Shown here in pieces: positions 57,892-64,000 of a stretch of DNA of 64,000 bases (positions are counted from its first letter, which is position 1; every line of letters begins with the position of its first letter). Source of the DNA: Pestalotiopsis fici W106-1 (lineage: Eukaryota; Ascomycota; Sordariomycetes; Amphisphaeriales; Sporocadaceae); the NCBI RefSeq assembly GCF_000516985.1, contig NW_006917092.1, positions 3,736,619 to 3,800,618 of the forward strand. Reading direction: 5' to 3'. The notes beneath the pieces are model-generated. The model saw only the letters and a program-made list of their open reading frames with translations. It was not told where the DNA came from and did no database searches. Position numbers and translations under genes: made by a program.

Positions 57892-59378
57892 ATGGCACCA
57901 CTGAAAGTAATTATAGTTGGAGGCGGCCTAGCCGGTGCATGTCTTGCAAATGGTTTGATCAACAAAGCAACCGATCCAATCGAAGTATTGCTATTCGAAC
58001 GCGATCATGAAGCATCAGACAGAGACGGATATCAAATTCGTCTTGGGGCGCACGCGCTGACTGGTTTCCGGGCTTGCTTGACCGAAAGACAATACAGTGA
58101 CCTCTTGTTGTGTTTTGGCAGATCAGGCGGCGTTGTATCTTCGGCACCGGCCATATACAGCCCTGAGATGGACCTATTATTGGATCTTGGCAAGTTCCCA
58201 GCTTACACCAAAAGCGCGCCGATTGGACGTGCTCGATTACGAAATTTTCTTCAGAGTCCTCTGCGCGAAAAGAGCAAAATACGCTACGGCAAGAAGTTTG
58301 TCAGGTTCGAAGTGCTCGGAAGTGGTGATGATAGCAAGGAAAGCAGAATCAGGGTGCACTTTGAGGATGGGTCCGGTGAGGACTGCGACATTCTGGTATC
58401 TGCTGAGGGCAGCGGCAGCCGCGCCAACAAGCAGCTGGGTTGTAATAACATCAGTGCCACATCTTCTTTAGGTGCCGGTTCAATGCTAGGCAAATGCCAT
58501 CTTCCCTGGACCGTCCTCCGAGCCCTTCCGCGTCCGCTGCTGGACAAGGGCACCATGTTTGCCGCCACGGCCAAAGCGACATTATTTGCAGCAGCATATC
58601 TCCCAGACAGCCTTTCTCCATCTGCCCAGAATGCTTCCGCCGCGACAGATCTGAAGGGTATCAAGAAACCCAGCAACTACGATGAAGAGCAGGCGTCGTT
58701 GATGGTCGGGGTGGCATGGACTGAAGGCCTGTCGTCAATGGAAGCCGCCCAATTGCCGGATGCAAAAGCCTTTCTAAGAGACAAGCTGATGGAAGCTGGT
58801 TTCCATGCGGAATACTTGAAGCTGATTGACGCGCTCGACCCCGATGCGATTCAGGGAGTTCCCTTCCGAACGTCAAGCGACACCGCCGTTGATTGGAGAC
58901 GCCGACTACTCGAGGGTGAAAAAGCCTCCCACCGCCCGGAAATAGGCAATCCCCGAGTCTGGCTGATTGGCGATGCCATACACCCAATGCTTCCGTCCAG
59001 GGGGATGGGTGCCAATCAAGCACTCCACGACACTGCCGACGCACTTGGGCCTCTCTTGGCACTGGCAAAGAGGAAGAGTTTGACGGGAACCGTCTCGGAT
59101 GAGGAGGTTCGATTGCAATTGGAGACATACGAGAACGCAATGATTCCTAGAGCGTTTACCTGGGTGAAAAGAAGCGCTGCTCAAAATGTAGGTTTGTATA
59201 TGCATTGCTTATGTACTACCGAGACTGACAATCATCACAGTTGCCTGGTCTAGATACTTTCAAAGGTCGAGCTATAATCTTTGTTCTCCGAGTCGGTCTG
59301 GTCGTCGTGGGTGCTTTCATGGAAGTCAGAAAATTGTTTGGTTGGAAGCCAACGGATGATGCGCCCGAACTTCGTTAA
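57892..59378 (+). CDS. FAD-dependent monooxygenase 3 with a C-terminal membrane helix, two exons
   Basis: Exons 57892-59187 and 59241-59378 give 477 residues; the 53-nt intron has a GTAGGT donor and CACAG acceptor. The N-terminus has VIIVGGGLAGACLANGLINK, followed by YQIRLGAHALTGFRACL and the DG-like VSAEGSGSRANKQLG. The FAD motif is VWLIGDAIHPMLPSRGMGANQALHDTADAL. The second exon encodes LPGLDTFKGRAIIFVLRVGLVVVGAFMEVRKLFGW, a probable membrane anchor. Membrane-anchored flavin monooxygenases occur in meroterpenoid and indole-diterpene pathways as epoxidases, but substrate cannot be told here. Three residues depart from the common D-G motif (E-G), which could matter for NAD(P)H binding. Confidence 0.9.
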
Positions 59379-59455
59379 CAGATACCATGGACATGTATTC
59401 TCTATTGTGGACTAATGGCTACAGATATACATTCTCCAAGCCAAAGTTCGGGTCT

Positions 59456-60488
59456 CTATCTTAATAAATCAAAAAGTTTCATTATTCCTCGCTGCACGCC
59501 ACATACTGCCGCACTACCGTGATCTTCGCCGGCCAGTTCGCCCACTGAAACATCTCGAAATTTTCCACTTGCACGTAAACGATTTGCCATGGCCAAAGTA
59601 TTTCTCCTCATGCCCTTTGCTTGAGATAGCACTAGTCTTCGTTGATAGTCCTCGGATGCCTCGTTATGTCGCTTTTCTGGGTTCTCCTCAAGCGATCCAA
59701 AGGTCATAATGAGACGAAGATCTGCTGGCTGGGTTTGGAGCTCCTCGACGCTCCATGAATCTTGCGTCATGGTTCTGCCAATGACGTCTTTCGAAAGGAA
59801 ATCCTTCTCCTGTTTGTGAACAATCTCGCAGTCTTGAAACCAAATGGAAGGACTTGCTGCCAGATGGGCGCCAAAGAAGTCGGGCCGGGTGAAGAGAGAA
59901 TACAACGTGAACAGGCCGCCGAAGGAGTGTCCGAAAAGGTAGCGACTATGGCGATTGAATTTCAGGCCTTGGAAGATATTGTCCTCCACATAAGGGGCGA
60001 TTTCAGTCAGGAGGGCTTTGAGGAACTGCTCTGCGCCACCATATTCAACGCCTTCAAGCGGCTGCCCGTCTCTTCCCAAGGGTGGTTTTGATGGCTTCGA
60101 AGAGGAAGGGGTGAAGTCCGATAATCGACGCTTGTCATAGATGGCATGGCTCGTGGGATAGCCGATACCTACAATAATGATCTCTTTCCGAAAGACAAAT
60201 TCGAGCCGACGAGCCACATCCGTAGCTGTAAAAAAGTATGCGTTGCCATCTAGAACATATCTGTAGACCTTCAGTGCCCTAATTTAAAAGGTCGGGTCCG
60301 ACGAATGGTGAAAATTACAGTATGGGTACGTGGGTGTCTGGCGAGCTATTCTCGGGGCCTCGTGAACTTTTCCAGCTCAGTGGCCACGATATTTGAATGA
60401 GGTAGTCCCCTCGACATGTCGGCAGGGTACACTGAAAAGTATTTGGTCCCTCTGCTGGTCGGACGGCGAGATCACTGATGGCGGTCAT
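59456..60488 (-). CDS. Putative siderophore esterase (PF00756/enterochelin-esterase-like), two exons
   Basis: Exons 60488-60319 and 60278-59456 join (40-nt intron, GTAATT donor, TTAG acceptor) into 330 residues, without a signal peptide. Features are YVLDGNAYFFTATDVARRL, VGIGYPT near the active site, YLFGHSFGGLFTLYSLF with the Ser nucleophile in GHSFGG, and GELAGEDHGS with the likely His. This is the serine esterase family used to open ferric siderophores such as triacetylfusarinine C or related compounds. It is divergently transcribed from a siderophore transporter about 0.55 kb away, which strongly supports the role. Substrate specificity (fusarinine or another ester siderophore) cannot be read from sequence. 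Confidence 0.88.
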
Positions 60489-60822
60489 TTTCTCTCGCTG
60501 TCTTGTGTCTTTCGTGAGGCTATCCAGTCCTCAAGTGTTAGCCTCGGTTGTCAAGTGAATCTGCGGCCGTAGTCGTGCGATTGAGAAGCAATTATTTTGG
60601 CCGTTAATCCGATCCTTCCGAGGTCGGGGCGAAAATCTGAGCACATAGTCGGACCACGTCCAACATTTACGTGTGCTTCGCAACATAGGGGTACGCAACT
60701 GTATGGTTCAGAGAAGTTTTCCGCTTGGTTTAGCGACTGGGCACTCTACTAGGGGCGAATCGGCGTGGTGCATAAGCGAGGTATCCCCACGATGTCTGTG
60801 TTAGCGATACTTGGCATTGCGG

Positions 60823-60831
60823 ATCAGATTA
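60823..60831 (+). promoter_or_regulatory. SreA-like GATA site in the esterase/transporter divergent promoter
   Basis: ATCAGATTA differs by one base from the SreA/Fep1-type consensus ATCWGATAA recalled from fungal iron regulation. A second GATT cluster follows directly (AGATTAGATCGG). It lies between the two divergent genes about 200 bp from the transporter start. Weak evidence on its own; given the gene pair it is worth listing. Confidence 0.35.
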
Positions 60832-61033
60832 GATTAGATCGGCTGCGATGGTTCGCACAGACTATGACATTTGATTGATGACTACAATTTTTTTTCTATG
60901 CCGATGCCGATTGTATAGTAAAACTCCGACGGCCACTGGAATTCCCTGCGAGTATTCATATAACTTGTCATCATGCATCTTGCGCTGATTCCCGAGTCAA
61001 GGTCCAAGCCAAAGATATCTGCCAATTATTGTC

Positions 61034-63093
61034 ATGGCCACTGACAAGGAAACACCCGAGGCAATGGTCAGCTCTTCCCCCGAAGATGTTGACCCAGTCG
61101 CAAAGAACAATGAAGAGATATTGAAAGAATCTTGGTCGAGACGCTCACTCATCATAGCGTACACCAGGTAATGCCACACCCATACTCTTCTTTCGGCGAT
61201 AGTATTCCTAACATTCAATCGTGTCAAGTCTGTTCGCTGCTACCTTTATCCTATCGTTTATCAAATATTCGACAAAAGTATACGATGCATATGCCACAAG
61301 CTCATTTTCGAAGCATGCCGCGCTTACGACAGCGAATGTGGTCTTTACAATTACCGGTCTAGTGACATATCCGATCATGGCAAAGTTATCAAACGTGAGT
61401 TGTCAAATTGCGGTCGAATGAATGTGACTCGTCGCTCAACTTTCAACATCAGGTATTCGGAAGAGCTGAAGGTTTCGCCTTGTCAATCACAACCATGGTG
61501 CTTGGTCAAGTACTGTACGCTGCGTGCCAAGACGTGGGTACATATGTGGTAAGTAACTTAGTCGAGATATGGTGTGGACAATGTTGACAAGCTTTTCACA
61601 GGCTGGGGGAATTTTCGAGGCCATTGGCGATACTGGTTACGCAGTAATGCAACAAATATTCATTGCTGACACAACCAACCTGCTGAACCGCGGCCTTTGG
61701 TCATCATTACCAGAGTCCGTCACTGCCATACCAACATTGTATCTGGGTACCATCGTGGCGGACCAGGTCCTAGCCGAATCAACGTGGCGATGGGGATACG
61801 GTAAGATTGACCGCGGACATATGGCTGGTGTGCCCTCTACTAAAAATGCAGAATAGGCATGTGGGCACTCATACTCCCTTTCTGTTCTGTACCCCTAGTT
61901 GTAACGATGTATATCCTGCAACGTCGGGCAAAGAAGAATGGATACATGAAGAGTTCCCTATGGAGCGCTGCCGACGTAGAGAACACCTCTCTTCCGCACC
62001 GTCTTCGCCAGTTGTTTGTCACCGAGCTAGACCTTTTCGGTGCTTTCCTTCTGGTGGTTGGGCTTGGCCTTACTCTCATTCCCTTGACTCTGACAGGATC
62101 CAAGAACAGCGACAAATGGCAACAGGGATCATTCATTGCCATGCTAGTGGTGGGAATCGCCATCACGATTGCATTTTTTGTATGGGACGTCAAGTTTGCT
62201 GCCAAGCCGTTCGTTCCGTTTCGCATGATCCGTGAGCGGACAGTCGTGGCGGCGTGTCTACTATCCATCCTGGATTTCTTTCACTACTCTTGTTTCACCA
62301 TATTCTTCCCGAGCTATCTTCAAGTTGCCGGAGGCTACTCTGCAGGCCATGCCTCGCGTATTGAGTAGGTCCCAGGGTCTTTCATTTTCTCATTGTTCCT
62401 CATTACATCAGATGTTCAAGTAATGCTGACTGTATCGTACTAGTAACGCCCTTCGTGTCACATTCCAGATTTCCTCTGTACTAGTAGGCCTCGCTATGAA
62501 GTACTCAAAGCGCTCTCAGATCTTCGTCTTCATTGGCGTGCCCCTGTGCGTTCTTGGCCAGGGCCTTCAGATCTACTTTACAAACATGCATGGAACCCAC
62601 GCGGCCAGTGAAATCTGCTTTATTACTGCCAAGACACTCGTCGGTCTGGGACGCGGGTTCTACCAGACGGCAGCCCAAGTCTCCATACAGTCGCTGGTCC
62701 CTCGCGAAGACGTTGCCGTCGTCACAGGTGTCTATTTTGCTGCCATGAATTTTGGAGCTGCGATTGGAACCAGGTTCGTTCATATCCGTGCATGGACTGA
62801 AAAGCTTGCAAATACTAACCGTAGACAGCGTGAGCGGTGCAATCTGGAACTCCTTGCTTCCTGCAAAACTGACGGAATATCTCCCCGAGGAGGCGAAACC
62901 CCAAGCTCAAGCCATATACAAATCAATCACGGTGGCCAAAAAGTATGCCCAAGGGACCATTATTCGTGCTGCAATCGATCAAGCATACAGAGAAACACAA
63001 CAGCGCTTGGCAATTGCAGCCACCGCTGCCCTTGCACCGATGCTTCTGATCATGTTTTTCTTGAAAAATGTCGATCTGTCGGTCAAGAAGTAA
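61034..63093 (+). CDS. Siderophore iron transporter (SIT, MFS superfamily), seven exons
   Basis: Exons 61034-61167, 61229-61394, 61453-61548, 61602-61800, 61857-62364, 62444-62773 and 62829-63093 give 565 residues. A polar acidic N-terminus of about 45 residues precedes [30 protein letters not shown]. The block [34 protein letters not shown] and the C-terminal loop with TEYLPEEA and [13 protein letters not shown] are typical of fungal siderophore transporters of the MirB/MirA type. The family imports ferric siderophores by proton symport at the plasma membrane or in vesicles. It is paired divergently with the esterase at 59456. Iron regulation is expected. All internal junctions preserve frame and known motif order. 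Confidence 0.93.
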
Positions 63094-63387
63094 TGATACA
63101 AATTCGAGATTGGCCAGCATTAGAAGGAGGTCTATCATTGAGACGAGACGAGCAGTAATGTTCCTGCCTGGCCACATGTCTAAAATGAGGTTTTTACTTT
63201 ATTCAACAAGAATAGTTGTACCATGTGCATACTAGTGGATAACAGTTTACACTCTTGATGTAATCCAACAAGCCTTTCATTGGACAAGTTCTCATGACCA
63301 TTTGTTTTACCGCATCAGCATAATCTAAATCTCCGTCCTCTTAAGCGGTTTACCCAAATGAATATTGTGTGCGAAATTCCTAGGGCC

Positions 63388-64000
63388 CTAGAGGTCTAGG
63401 CAAACACTATCCCCATGCCTCAGATCTAGGACTTTCGACTGTGTTTCTGTCTCGACAGCCAATGTTGCAGCAGTGGTATCAATTCTGTATGGCGGGATGC
63501 AGCTAGGGAAGATCAGATTTATATTCGACATGTTTTGATCGAAGATTCAACAATACCTTTCATCATGCAAACACCAAATGATTTGAGAAGGGCTGTCAAG
63601 CCATTTGATCTGTTTCACGGCAAAATCCGCAGCGCATCCATCAAAGGGCCTGCCATCCAGGTTGGCACGCCCAGCGATACCCAAAATTGCTATATCAGGT
63701 TTCGGATGCATACTCTTGAGAACACTCTCATAGCCGCCGAGATGTGAGCTCCAAAGTAGCGCCTTGTGGTCAATGATGAAATTGTACATTAGCTGCCCTC
63801 CATCGCAATGGGAAAACACATTTCGTTTTCGATCGTTGACATAGTCAATAAATGACAGTTGCCCTTCATCAAGTTTCTCTGGCGGTACAAGCTCGCCCAG
63901 CTTCAGAAGGCCATGCTGCATGCCCATTGTGATATCCAGCGTACACGAGTAAGGGGTAGCCGCGCCCATGTAGACAGTCTTTGTGTCCATCACAATGGGA
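63388..64000 (-). CDS. Metallo-beta-lactamase-like hydrolase, 3' part, cut by the right edge
   Basis: Visible exons on the minus strand are the edge to 63557 and 63502-63388, joined by a 54-nt intron (GTATTG donor, CTAG acceptor). Splicing gives WCLHDESCIPPYRIDTTAATLAVETETQSKVLDL, the expected C-terminus, whereas the unspliced frame stops early after HDERYC. Conserved pieces are TPYSCTLDITMGMQHGLLKLGEL, FSHCDGGQLMYNF, ALLWSSHLGGY and ILGIAGRANLDGRPFDG. I recall this pattern from bacterial and fungal MBL-fold hydrolases of unknown substrate. The metal-binding HxHxDH motif should lie beyond the window, so activity cannot be judged. The frame is open to the edge. Confidence 0.75.

Noticed and set aside
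1..64000. CRISPR arrays, bacterial operons or phage modules
   Set aside because: No spaced direct repeats of CRISPR type were seen; gene structure is eukaryotic throughout, apart from the single bacterial-looking HEAT gene.

Overview
The window is nuclear DNA from a filamentous ascomycete (Pezizomycotina, most likely a Sordariomycete such as Hypocreales; no sequence here proves the order). Supporting signs are short introns of about 50-85 nt with GTAAGT-like donors and CTAAC/CTGAC branch points, fungus-restricted families (HET, DUF7730-like, PTH11/rhodopsin-like, LaeA-like, SIT siderophore transporters), a very AT-rich block typical of RIP-mutated DNA, and many degraded gene remnants. Two 100-N assembly gaps are present (15246-15345 and 36572-36671). 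All exon structures were worked out by hand from splice signals and frame continuity.

Left part (1-19.5 kb): the 5' end of a secreted class II type heme peroxidase runs off the left edge. About 4 kb without a recognisable gene follows, then an EthD-like gene with one intron, a broken sugar-transporter remnant, an intact 14-helix type MFS exporter, a giant Ser/Thr-rich repeat-bearing cell-surface protein interrupted by a gap, and a complete mannitol 2-dehydrogenase.

Central part (21.8-36.5 kb): the least ordinary section. Four tandem copies of an unrecognised small-protein family lie head to tail on the minus strand. Three of the four start positions are spaced 1378-1379 bp apart, and the intron position is shared. 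Every copy appears damaged, and copy 1 is joined to the 3' half of a cytochrome P450 gene. Next come a frameshifted HET-domain remnant, a small glycine-rich membrane-type protein, a DUF7730-like protein, an intronless bacterial-looking HEAT-repeat gene, a secreted class 3 lipase and an MFS pseudogene. A gap and a block of about 0.6 kb that is roughly 90 percent A+T end this section.

Right part (37.8-64 kb): a dense set of oxidative and tailoring genes without a PKS, NRPS or terpene-cyclase backbone in view. It holds two convergent FAD monooxygenases, a seven-exon P450, an epoxide hydrolase, an ACS-type MFS transporter, a rhodopsin-like membrane protein, a LaeA-like methyltransferase and a third FAD monooxygenase. 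A tRNA-Lys(CTT) and a cysteine-rich secreted protein lie between them. The right end carries a divergent pair likely serving siderophore iron uptake (siderophore esterase and SIT transporter) and a metallo-beta-lactamase-fold hydrolase cut by the right edge.
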